The notes below the pieces were generated by a model. The model was not told the DNA's origin. It worked only from the letters and a program-made list of their open reading frames with translations, and did not search any database. Both the position numbers and the translations under genes were made by a program. A DNA stretch of 64,000 nucleotides from NCBI RefSeq assembly GCF_030463565.1, contig NC_134662.1:4565001-4629000 (forward strand). The letters run 5' to 3'. Source of the DNA: Pelecanus crispus. Taxonomy: Eukaryota; Chordata; Aves; Pelecaniformes; Pelecanidae. Positions 13,018 to 24,129 of the stretch are shown piece after piece (position 1 is the first letter of the stretch; each line of letters starts with the position of its first letter).

Positions 13018-13977
13018 CTAAAGTTATGTGAAGGCACCTTTATTGGTGATTTAGATCTTGCAAAAATGATGCTGCCCTGGCCTAGTAATCACTGATATAT
13101 CAAGAGCGCCCTGCTTCCCAGGGTTCATTAAGGCATTTAGTTTTTTTACTAATTGACTGTATAAAATTGCTTGATAGCCCCTAGAAGATAGGGCACTTGT
13201 ATAACATGAAAGCACATTGAAATAACCTCAGAAGTTGCTTTGAGATAAAAACGTATCCCAGGAGAAACATCTATCTTTAAAACAAAGCTATTAACCTTGC
13301 TTCTAAATCCTTCCTCAAGACATTTTTCTTCTTTCCCTTCTCGCTTTCTGTAATGGCAGAACGAGGTGAACTTTACCCATCTGGTAGGAAAGGGGGAAAA
13401 GATCCCCTCCCTGGGGACTGCTTTATTGCTAGCTTGGAAATAATGCTAGTTTGTCTTTATTTTTGTGTGTGTGTATGTGGTGTTTTTAGTGATTTGAAGT
13501 TAACAGCCTGTTGATGTTTAGTATTTGTTTTACTGGAGCAGTTCCTGAATTGTTGGTGCAGCCTATGAAAATAGCTATACTTTATGCCGTTCAGCTGCTT
13601 GTCATAATATTTAAAAGCAAATGCCTGTGCACTTTTATAATGGCACTTTAAGAATTATAAACCTCAGCATCCCATCTGTGTTTCGCTCTGGTATTTACAG
13701 TGTAATGAATTCTCCCTTGCTGCTTCAGCTGGATACTCTTTCACCTCCTCTTCCTGTTTCAAGCAGTTGTTAAGTTGGTGTACATTTAAAAATTCCTCCA
13801 ATTTTTAGGAGGTTGTCAGCAACATAAAAGAACTTCTTGTATTGCTTATTTGCCTGGCAGAGGCCTTGAGCTAATCTAATTATGTTAAATCTAAGCATCC
13901 CTGGACTAAAGAAGTGTATTGTCACTGGTTTGATCTGTTTATAACAGCTGGAAGCATTTGTTAAAACTGGAAGTTTG

Positions 13978-13997
13978 TTTTTTTTTTTTTTTTTTTT
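13978..13997 (+). repeat. Poly(T) run
   Basis: A T run of about 20 bases followed by AGG, which could serve as a pyrimidine tract; no exon-like open frame with a donor follows closely. Confidence 0.8.
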
Positions 13998-16358
13998 AGG
14001 AATAAGCTTTCCCTATAAGCAGACACTTTTTGCTGCAGACATACAGATTTTTTTTTTGGTTGCTATTCTTAATTTGTCCTCTAAAAGGAGGAAAAGGTGA
14101 TTTTTTGGATGAAAGTAAGTTGGAAAGTCCAGAAACAAAGTGTATCTCCTAGCAAAAGGAGGCTGTTGCTATAGCACATTTTTGTTCCATTAGTGTTTGT
14201 ACATTTTTAAATTTAATTTTCCAAACAGCTTCAGGAAATTGGCATCCCATAAGTAAAATTTTTAAAACTAGCTCTGTTACTGCTGAAATAAGTCCTGTTA
14301 TTTCCATGGACCGCTGTCCTGAGTGTATTACTGGCTCTCTAAAACCTTGGAAGTGTTTAACGAGATACTGCTAAGCAGCGTTGTAACCCCGAATATTTAC
14401 TGAGGAATTGGTTTGTCCCGTTTCTTTAAAGAATGAACTCTTGCAAATGGAATGCTGCTGTCTGCAAGGTTTATTTTAAACTTTTTCCTCTTTTGCTCAG
14501 AGGAAAAACAAAGCCTGAGTAGGAATGCATGATTGTGTAGTAAGTGTCCTTCCGAATACCCCAGGCTGCTCAGCGGACCACTCCACTCGCTGCGAAATGG
14601 CTGGGTCGGTAAATACGGTGCTCGTGTACCGTGCTCCGTTGCTCCATGCTAGCCGTCCTTGTTCACCTCTGCTCCTTTTCCTGAGATCGATGAGTGTTTA
14701 AGGCATTTCACACTTAAACTGCAGTCACGAATTACTCTTTTTTTTTGCAGGGCTGTGTGGTCTAGAGCTGCACCTTCCCCCATGTGAAACCGCTCATGCA
14801 GAGATGCCTTTGTGCATGAAGCTGGGGTGCTGGGCTGCTTTGTGTCCTCCAGCAGCACAGCTGCTAGCAATGCTTCCCATTGCTCTGCTCGGAGATCCTG
14901 AAGGAGCTGAGCTTCACAGGAGCAGCTGCTGGTTGGACTTTAGCTACAAGTGTAGTAGCATGGGTCCTGTCAAATGGTTTCTGCGGCTTTTGAGCTTGGA
15001 AGCATAGATCCCTTGAGGTGTGAAGCACTGCAGGACATAGGGAAGGCCCTTTTTGCTTGCCTCTCCTCCCAGCCTTCCCTTTTTAGGACTTAAAAATGTT
15101 CCAGAGCAAGTTGCCAGAACAGACTTCCTAGCAACTTCACAATTAGTGCTTTGCTTCCAAAAGCAAATGTGCACTGACTGTGGCAGCTGTTACTTAGCAA
15201 AAATCCTGGGCTGTGTGCTGGAAAATGGCAGGAGTTCTGTGGACGAGGAAAAAAGAATGTGCTCATCCCTTGGAGGAATTAATGGGGAAAAGTTAAACTT
15301 TACAAGCTGTCTCTTTACCATGGATATTTTGTATTGGTTGCCCAGATGCAATTGTTTGATAATAATTTACTATTTATAAGTATATACTTTTAGAGACATG
15401 ACAAAGTCTACCTCTGGACCAAGATCTTTTGCCTATTATTAGAGTACCAAGTAGCAGAATTAAACCCGGCGTTGGTTATCCCATTAAGGTTATTTAATTT
15501 CGAGTGTGATCTGAGCAACTTCACCTTCAGTAATGCATTTCTCTCCCTTTAACTTCACTAACACATCAGCACTGCAGGAACCTGAACTTCTGGTGTGGGT
15601 CTGTGCCCTACTTGCCCGGAGTAAGACGACGCGCAACGCTGCACAGCAGGTTGTTACCTCATCATTGCAGCGCTGCTCTGAATCACAGTCTCGTGCTGAT
15701 GCATCTCTGTGTCAGTTCGTTATCTGTCGGTCAGCAGTACCTGCCAGCGATGCTTTAATTTAGCCCTGTGGTACGGCATGTAACAGTTCCCAAGTTCCTT
15801 GATTAGGGATCTGTCAGGCATCTTAAAAGGAGCCTTTTGCTATTTGACAGCTTCATTTTCCATGAGCTGGCCTGCGTTACCTAACAGTGCTGAACAAGGT
15901 CGCGTCATCCGCGGGGCCCGGGAGGCCAGAGCTCCGTACCAGCCCCGCGGCTGAGCTGCCGGCAGCGGGCTGTATCACGCTGCTCGTACCGGGGCAGGGC
16001 TCCCTTCTGGAAGGGGCATGTCAAGGCGGTTCCCAACAAATAGCGCGCTGACTGGCTCTGGGGTTTTTTTTTTTCAAAAATGCATGGGCTCTTCTAGTGC
16101 TCAAAATCTTTGCGCTCTGGTAGCAAAATGAGCAAGACTGCAGGCTGGGTTAGTCTTTAGAACCTGCGTAAATGCAGCTTTTTCTAGTTCTCACTTTAAA
16201 ACCCTGAGTCAGATTGTCAAGAACACTGCACATCGACCTTCATTTGCAAAGGTGGTAGGGTTGGTGTCTTGTTCACCGTATGAATGCAGCGTCCTTGACT
16301 TCTATGCTTTGCCACGTATTCAAGCATTCTTTAAAAATCCTAAGGACTAGGAACGCAA

Positions 16359-17147
16359 TCAGCAGTCACTTGCTACACAAAGATGAGTTTTTGAATCCTG
16401 TACTCCTAAATTCTCTCTAATCTTTTCATAGAACTCTTTATTAATCACAGTTGGAATAGTTGATAGCATCGGCCGCCTGCCCAATCTGCCGGATCTTGGA
16501 GTGTCCAAGGGAAGTATAGGAAGTTCCTCCTGCCGGTGAGCTGGACGATCCTCGTGGAAAGGCTCTTCTGCAGAGACTGCCTCCCACGGCGTTCCTGGCA
16601 TGGCAGGTTTTCTGGTGGGCTGTAATGGATGATCTGGCTTCCTTCGAGCCTTGCCCTGACTTTGAGGGAACGTTGGCAGCTGCAGGCTCCGGTCCTGGGA
16701 GATGCTTTGCATTACCAACTGTTGCCGCTTCCAGTTAGTTCGGAAAGGAATTCCCCTCCTTGCTGCCCACGCTCGCTTCAAGGTATCTCTTAAAGTGCTG
16801 GTACTTGCATTGCCAGCTGCTTGCATGTTCAGAGCAGGCTTGAGCAAAGGGTTCTGGCCTGCACCGTGAGCAGGGCATAGGTCAAGAAGGTTCAAATGTG
16901 ACAAGGTTTTTTCCCAAACCTGTTGGTGTGACAAATTCCCATGACATGTAGCTGTTCCTAATGAGAGTGGTAGAGCCACTCTGAGTCTTGCACGACGGCT
17001 TTGAGGTTCTTTGTTCGGGCTTTGTTGCCAGCAAGCACTGGTGTGCAATATCCGCCTGGAGGAAATTGCAGCCTGCTTATCGACTGTGTAGGAAATGGTA
17101 CAAGTGGGAGAGATAGGGGAGTGTCCTCTCCGAGCGTGGCTGTCCAT
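16359..17147 (-). CDS. Unassigned 262-codon open reading frame
   Basis: I do not recognise this protein. It is the longest non-repeat ATG-initiated frame in the window and runs from ATG at 17,145-17,147 to TGA at 16,359-16,361. A TAA in the same frame lies about 11 codons upstream of the ATG. The context of the ATG is only fair (G at +4, T at -3). The predicted product is basic, rich in Arg, Gln, Pro and Ser, has no signal peptide or membrane segment, and looks mostly disordered. Its last 75 residues look the most protein-like, with a proline-rich stretch then PMLSTIPTVINKEFYEKIRE, which could form a short helix. No AATAAA is visible on this strand within a few hundred bases downstream. It could be a large coding exon, an intronless gene, or a chance frame in moderately GC-rich DNA. 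Confidence 0.4.
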   Translation of the reverse strand: MDSHARRGHSPISPTCTISYTVDKQAAISSRRILHTSACWQQSPNKEPQSRRARLRVALPLSLGTATCHGNLSHQQVWEKTLSHLNLLDLCPAHGAGQNPLLKPALNMQAAGNASTSTLRDTLKRAWAARRGIPFRTNWKRQQLVMQSISQDRSLQLPTFPQSQGKARRKPDHPLQPTRKPAMPGTPWEAVSAEEPFHEDRPAHRQEELPILPLDTPRSGRLGRRPMLSTIPTVINKEFYEKIRENLGVQDSKTHLCVASDC

Positions 17148-20100
17148 GCACGGAGAGGTATGTGCTAATAGTGAACGCTGTGCTTAACGTATCAGGGGCC
17201 AGCTGACTTACTGAAGACCTTTCGCCAGCTGGGAAGTGCTGGCCGGCGTAGCCTGATGAATGGCAGCAGGAGCAGTCCAGTTAGTTTACCTCTTTGGCTC
17301 TCGTGGTCTTGTTTTCGATGTCAGTAAACAGGAGTGTGTGCGGTCACGCTTCCCTCGGTGAGCTCGGTCACGCTGCTGGATATCGTGTTCTTTACCTTTG
17401 CACTGGGAGAAGTGTGGAAGGAAGGAGGGGGCAGAGTTTATTCCAGCACGCTGAGGTCAGGCTTGTTTTCCCTCTTTGAGCAAGAACAGACCAGCCCCTG
17501 GAGTCAGATTCTGCAAGCCTATAAACAAAAGGCTCGTTTCTGCGGAAAGCCAAAGATGGTATTGTGTTCATCTGGAAAGTTGTTGGGTTGTTTTTTCCCT
17601 GCTGCAAACTGTTCCTCATGTAGGAACTGCCAGTTCAAAAGTCTGTGCAGGAGAAATGCCGATGATGTTAATCAGGCATAGTTTGGGGTGTCTGCGAAGC
17701 TGGCACCGATTGCAAACTGGAGGAGGGCAAAGCTGGGAGGAGCTCAGGCAAGAGGCCGCTGCTGCAGACTCCAGCCGGACAGGTAGTCTTCCAGCAAAGG
17801 GCCTGCCTGCAGGCATCTCTCCTGCCCAACTTCGTTTACAGAGGCCATAAACCAGTACTGCAGAGATGGACTGTCCAGGATGATGGTGTTAAATGTCCCT
17901 GTCAAAATTGTAGGTGTGTCGCAGGGAGGGTGGTGCTGGGGGTGGGTGTTATTCCCACCTGCCGCATGGGAGCTGCTCCGCGACTGCCTTCAGCTGCAGA
18001 GACTTCTGCTGTGGCTCTGGAGTAGTCTTCAAATGGTAATGCCTGTAGAAAACCTAAACAGCTCTTAAAATGGTGACTGATTTAAAAACTGGCAGTCCAG
18101 AAGTCCCTGTGTTGCTTTTAAAACGAAAGGAAAGAAAGAGCAATCGAGAAGACAGGTGCATGGACAAAGGAAGAACAATACAAATGCAAATAAAGAATGT
18201 GTGTAATGTCATTTCACGTTTTCACTTCAGTTACAGCTTCAAGACTTCACTTGGTCAAAAGGTAGATTTGATTTTGGGTGCCTTGTCTTTGAAGGAGGCG
18301 TTGAGCTCCCTCCTGCAGCTTGGAGGTGGTGGCTGATTCCTGTAGCAGCTTGGTATTTATCAGCTCTTACAGAGCACCAGAGGCACTTAAACAACTGCAC
18401 ATACTTCACGGGGCCAAGCTACTTGCTATTTAAATCTGTTTGCAATTTAGAAGCCGTAATTATTTTTTCACGCTATGAAATCACATATAGCTGGAAGAGT
18501 CGGGAGGCAATGGAGTGGGGATTGCAGCTGAAGGCTGGCTTGGTGCAGCCTGTGATTTATGGGGGCAAGTTCACCTTTTTCGGCAATTAGCAGGATATTG
18601 GGAAAGTAATCCTTATTCCTTCCCCTTATAAAAGGCGCACCATCCTGTATGGAAGGGGCTGAAGAGCATACTGACTTACTGAGGGCTGATATTCCTCCAG
18701 GCTGCTCATCGCACCCCCTTTCTGTAGAGGCTTGTTGACCTGTACTGCAGGGAGAGGCGGGAACTGCATCTCCTTGTGATGGAATGGGATCCCGGAAAGC
18801 GCTGTGCCTCAGGACTTGTTTTCCCGTGTTTCTGGTGGCCTTTCTTACCTGCAGGACCTTTCACATGTTGCTGCACTTGTTTTTCCGCTCCACAGTCCCG
18901 TGCATGCCCCTTGCCTATCTCCCATACTGTATTTTGGGAGAGGCATGCCACTTGATTGACAAAATCCCCTTGAATTTCAGTCCCTTTGAGTTTATGACTG
19001 AATTCTGAAGGGGGATCAGGCAGGCCTGTGCTGCTTTAGCAGGAATGATTGCAATGAGCGAGGCCCCAGCTTTGGCATTTGCTATTTCGGGCTGGGAGGA
19101 AGGCGCTGGCTCCTCTCCGCTGGCTCTCCCCGGGCGCAGCTCTGCTCCGGCAAACGCCTCGGCAGGGTCCGGGGGCTGCCTCGGGGCCCGCCTGCGGACG
19201 AAGCTTCGCTCGAGCAGGGGGAATGTGAGAAAGCAGCGAGTGGCTTGCTGATCCTGGAGGAGGGATGGATCAGTGGTGGTGGACTAGGAGCCGTTCGGAG
19301 GCCGATTGCAAACCTTGTGCCCTTTGCTCTGTCTGAAGTGTTTACGCTTTTACCCCATGCTCCTTTTTTTGGTCTTTTGGTCTCCTAACCTAACACAAGT
19401 TGTTCTGTTTCATAGTAAGGCTTTTTTCTCTTGCTCTCACCTTCATATTTGTGTGGATAGCTGGCATTTGCCACTCTTGTTTGGAATATGGTATTTGTGA
19501 GAATTGCTATTTCTCCCCCCCAAAAAAAAATTGTTTTGGCAAGAGGGCTATTTCTCACCCTTTGATTTACTGACATGCGAGGAAGATGGAGGTGAAAGGG
19601 GCAAGGCAAGCCATGGCCTAAAACCCAGTGGAGAGTAAATGACGTGGGTTTTACTCCTTAAAAAAAATTGTTTGTATTCAGACAGTAAGTGGAGAAAACA
19701 AGCAGGGTTGCATTTCGGCTCAGATGGATTCTTGGAATTAATCCCTAGCTCTCGCTCACAGCAGCTTTGACTTCAGTGTGGTAAGTTGGGCTGACCGGAG
19801 GAGGGTTGAGCAATGTTTTACTGGTAAGCAGGAAGGAGGACGTCCTGCGGGGCCATGTAACGTGCTGTGGCAGGCGAGCGTCCCAACATGTGAGAAAGCT
19901 AAACATGACTTGGTTTCTTTCAGGGTGTTTTCAATGCTTTCTTAAGGCCAGCTTGTTCCTAGACCATTTCTGGGGGCTTGGTTCTTGAAAACTAAGCTTG
20001 CCAATATGTCTGTGTCTAGCCAGAGGACTCTGGCTTCTTTGCTGAAACAGTGCTATACAGCATTCCCCTCCCCAAAATAAAAAGCTGCAAACACCTCTCC

Positions 20101-20640
20101 CACCATGGGGGACTTGAGCTCAACATCTGTTGACTGTACTCCAGTAGTTAGGCTGCGGTGAAATCCAAGCAGAATATTGAAGTGAACTCTCATCCAGTAG
20201 TTGAAGCATTGGTTATCTCCAGTTTCAGATGCCACGTGTTCAGATTCGGTGTCTGAAATACACAGCGTGACCTCCAGGTCATGCGTGTTAGTTATAAAAA
20301 CAAATGAAAAACGGGTTCCCTGTCAATGTGTGTCTGTTGTATGCAACAAAATAAAGATGTGCTTGGCAACACTGTGAAATTCAAACAAATCAATGTTAAT
20401 TTCAGAACATACCTGGGACATTGAGTTCTTTGGGTATGGAAAATTGCTATCAGTAAAAACAGACAACTGCAGTGAACATGGTGCCCTCCTTATTACACTA
20501 ATTATTGAAGTAAATATTGCTACGATAAAATTGCAGTCAATGGAGTAAAATATATTATTCCAAATTAAAACTTCATCAGTAATGCGCCACCTGTTTAGTA
20601 TATCAGTGATAGATCTCCTGATTTCCCGTTTCCTTTCCAG
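17148..20640. other. No recognised gene; possible degraded coding remnant at 18.7-19.0 kb
   Basis: The stretch contains CpG-enriched sequence at 19,085-19,220 and a minus-strand frame around 18,706-18,951 described among the findings. Otherwise nothing is recognised. Confidence 0.55.
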
Positions 20641-20719
20641 AAGGAATCAGAACCGGCGTCCCCGGCAGCAAGCGCGCCCTACGAGACGGTAGCCGAAACT
20701 GCTCCGCTGCAGTAAGAAG
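20641..20719 (+). CDS. Exon-like segment with in-frame stop
   Basis: A pyrimidine-rich acceptor (cccgtttcctttccag) precedes an open segment that starts K-E-S-E-P-A-S-P and ends A-E-T-A-P-L-Q-TAA, 24 codons, with a donor GAAG/GTGAGC four bases after the stop. The segment is GC-rich with several CpGs (CCGGCG, AGCGCGCC), while the flanking 100-200 bases are AT-rich; the composition changes at the proposed borders. I cannot name the protein. A stop this close to a donor could mean an alternative last coding exon, a poison exon, or a 3' UTR intron. A second frame is open for 16 codons and reads as Arg-rich. Support is splice appearance and composition only. Confidence 0.4.
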
Positions 20720-23700
20720 GTGAGCAAGAAGAGCTCTACCCTTGTGAAATTGCAGTATCGTTTCATCGTTAATTTACCTTCCATTGATGCTTAAGTTTTA
20801 CCTGCTAGAGCGGGAAAACGCCGCAGCAGATTAATACCGTTGTTGTGTCGGCCCAACTACGGTGGCTATTCCGAGGTGCTCCTCTGATTTGACTCTTCGT
20901 GCTCCTGCCAGTCTGAGACAAAGGCTGGCGATTACTTGCTGCCCGCATGGAGCGACGTTCTGCTCGTTATGTAGCAGTAATCCTCCTCCTTAATTAGGGA
21001 AGAAGATCTATAGATTCCAAAGAAGACATGTCCCTCTTAGTCAGAAGGCGTGAGGTGTGTGTGGGAGCCTTTGTTCTCGTGGGGAGCCAAGGGAAGCAGC
21101 AGGCTTTAACTGCTGTAGCTGGATGATGAAGTTCAGTTTCTTTTTTTATCTAGCCTTCGCTGGAACGTATGTACGTGTTAACCGGTAGCACACGAACAGG
21201 AGATACTGCAAATGATGGCTTTTTCGTTCTGTATAATAGCGTTTTATGCTCTGTGCTGGAATGTTAGATGCTGCAAATGTCCTGTCTTCTCCCTGCCCTC
21301 TAAGCGGAACGGTCAGGGCAGAGGCAGGAGATTCACCACGTGATTTAAGGTGCGTGCCTCACTTGTCCTGTGCTGTTTTCTCGCATCTTTGGCTTCACAT
21401 TGATCCCTCTAAAGCTGTTACTTTCTGGAAGTATGCGACAACGCAAAACGGTAACGATTTTTGTCCATTCTGCTGAGGACAGCTCTTGCAAATCACCTTG
21501 TATTCCATTAAAATTATTAAATTGTCGGTTCCAATCTTCCCTATACAAACAATCAACACTAAAACATTGTCTGGTAGCACTGACTAATAAGTCCTGTAAT
21601 TAGTAATCTCCAGTTAATGAAGTAGCGTGGTGATTAAAGCCTCGTGACTTTTCTGTAGAAGAAATAAGCTAAATATCAGTTGTGCTGTTTAAATTGCCCT
21701 AGAACTTGGTGTGGTCTCAGAGCACAGAATAAATCAGTAGCTTGTTCTGAAAGTTTTAGACCAGTTTGTCCATTTTGTCGATATTTTCCCTGTGTGCCAC
21801 CAAATGCAATATTTAAATCTGATTTAAACTAGAAGGATGCCTGTAGCTATAGTTCACCTTCTAGAAAGCCTCACTGACCCCACTGCGTAAAGGAGATGGG
21901 CCACGTTGGACAAGGAAACTTTAGTGCGCTTGAAGGAAATGACGGTGAGATTAAGCATGGTGTTCGGTCTGCTCTGACTTCCCAAAAACAGCAATTCACC
22001 AGCGTGTTTCCACTGCTTCCTTTTCCAAAATAGTTTCTGTAGTTTTTCACACAACCTTGTCTTCGCTTATCTTTTTCTTCCGAGGTTTCAGATCTCGTCT
22101 GCCGTACGGATGGCAGTTCCGTGGCACCGCGCATGACGTGGTGCAGTTGGGTCTAGCCACATCCCATTTGTCTGTCGTTGCCCTGCTGGTCACCAGATGC
22201 TGACTTTTAAGTGCAGCTGCTTATAAGAAATATTTCGAAATCTTTTTGGTAGGCTTTAAAGAAATGATATCTGTTGTTGCTTGGAACACTCAATTGCTGA
22301 AAATTTCTTAGGGGGTTACATGCTGCTGCACACGAGTGGCGTCACCTTTCTCTGGTCAGCTCCATGTTCGCAGTGTGATACTTGGCATGAGTGCTTTTCG
22401 TGGAGCCTCCAAAGTCCCTTCTGTGCATCAGCAGTCCTTTGTGAAATCCTGTATTTCCTGTCCCGTGTGTGAAATGCCAGCAAGGTAAAGCAACTTAAGC
22501 TTGATGAGATGACAAACCCATAGCTGAGAATAGAGTATCTTGCTCACATACTTCTGTTGTCCTAGAGATGGATTATCTTTAGATCAGGGGTGCTGTATTT
22601 CAAAGAAGAGAAGGAGCGTTGCTTGCTTCTATTAGTGTACCCGTTGGAATTGAAGGGGCAGGAGGCTGAGCGCATGTTTCGAACCTCCCCACTTTCGGGA
22701 GGCGTTTGACATCCCCACTGGGGCTTTGGGGAGACGCAGGTCAGGCTGATGCTGCTTTGGGGCGGGAGGAAAAGTTGGAGAGATGAAGAACAACAGTTGG
22801 TTCTGCTGCAGCCTCTCCGAGGAGCTGAGACCTATGCGACTCCAACGCCAGTGGTTATGTGTTTCCGTGTGTGTCGCAGCAAGGCTTTTGGAGGTGGAAA
22901 AGGTGGCTAAACGCACACCTTTGTGCCTTTTGGGTGTCTTACCTTCTACAACCCGGTTCAGTGGGAAAAACTGCATCTAGCATAACCGCCTGCAGTGAGC
23001 CGGTCGGAACTGCAGAGGTCTCTGTTAAGCCACCTAAGCCTTTGGAGCATTTTAAATGTGAAAGCTGTTGTTACGCTGTGGCCTTTTAATATTAACTAAT
23101 GTATATGCATTTTAATAAAACAGACTGTCACGCTACCATTGTTTTAATTGCAGCTACAGCTAACAGTGTGATCCAGCCAGCACAGCGGAGCGAGGCGCTA
23201 CGGGGGATGCTGCTCCGTGCAGGTCTCCCTGGAGCACTTGGAAGAGTCAGCTTAGGCTTTGCGAGGAGGAGGATGGTTTTTCTTGCTGCTCTTTGCACTG
23301 AGCCTAGCTCCGCAGAGCAGTCCTGATCCAGAGATGCCTACAAAAAGCGAGGTTTCTGCAGCCTGGCCGTCCCGGCGATGGGTGTCGGCAGATGGCAGCA
23401 CCCTGCCCTGCGCTGGGTGTTATTTCTGGCCGGGAGATTCCTCGGTCCCCTGGATTCAACACCACAGTCTAGACTTACTGACAGACAGGATTCTTCTCCT
23501 GTTAGGTAAGCAAGATGTAGACGCCCATTATGCAAATTCCCAGCCATAGTGTCCCTCTGTAACATTTTTCAAATTGTCTAAATAAGGTGCTGTTTCATAC
23601 AAAAATTTGTAGCAAGACTTTTGGGTAGCTTTCAGCTGCCTTGCCCTCTAGGCATGATTTTTTCCTTGAAGATAGCTAATCAGTGCAGACTGGGTGCTTT

Positions 23701-24108
23701 TTGCTTAGCAGCTGTCCAGAAGTGGAACAGCAGGAAGAGGCAGGCTGCATAAAGAGCTTATGTTGTTCAAATAAGAAATTTAACGGCCAGCAGCTCTTGT
23801 CCCCGTCACTGCAGGGCTGTTCATACAGGCATCTACATGGATTCTGTTAAATACAACATCATTACACAGCCTTAACCGACATTTTTTTGGTTTCTGAGCA
23901 CTGTAAGTGTACATTCCAGGGAAGAGAAGGGTTAGAGGGTACAGCAAGCCGGTGCCTTTCCCCGTTGGGCTGTCAAATCTGGGCAGAGGTGTTGCCCTGT
24001 TCAGTGGCTTGTGTGACTCAGGCCCTTCGTGTCTTAGGCTGAAGGAGGTGGGAATTGATCACGACTGATTGTCCAAAGTGGCTGGAAATGTCTGTGGCAT
24101 TTTTACTC

Positions 24109-24129
24109 TTTTTTTTTTTTTTTTTTTTT
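24109..24129 (+). repeat. Poly(T) run before an acceptor-like site
   Basis: About 21 T residues followed by attatttacag. The next bases read KLNEPFRPDDY and then TGA in one frame, which would be a tiny terminal exon; support is too thin to call one. Confidence 0.7.

Larger units (their letters stand above)
9735..16358. other. No recognised gene apart from weak exon candidates
   Basis: Mostly AT-rich single-copy-looking sequence. An open stretch at 14,749-15,006 (plus) follows ctttttttttgcag but ends without a donor or AATAAA nearby. A short CpG-rich patch is at 15,895-16,010. Confidence 0.6.

Noticed and set aside
19755..19785. Very short unit between an acceptor-like ctctcgctcacag and GTAAGT
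   Set aside because: Several comparable mini-units (7,868-7,890; 11,682-11,694; 29,651-29,664) turn up by eye, which shows the chance rate is high.
23259..23549. Frame that looks like a signal peptide (hydrophobic FFLLLFALSLA)
   Set aside because: There is no ATG before the hydrophobic part and a TAG precedes it in frame; the first ATG is at 23,332, after it.
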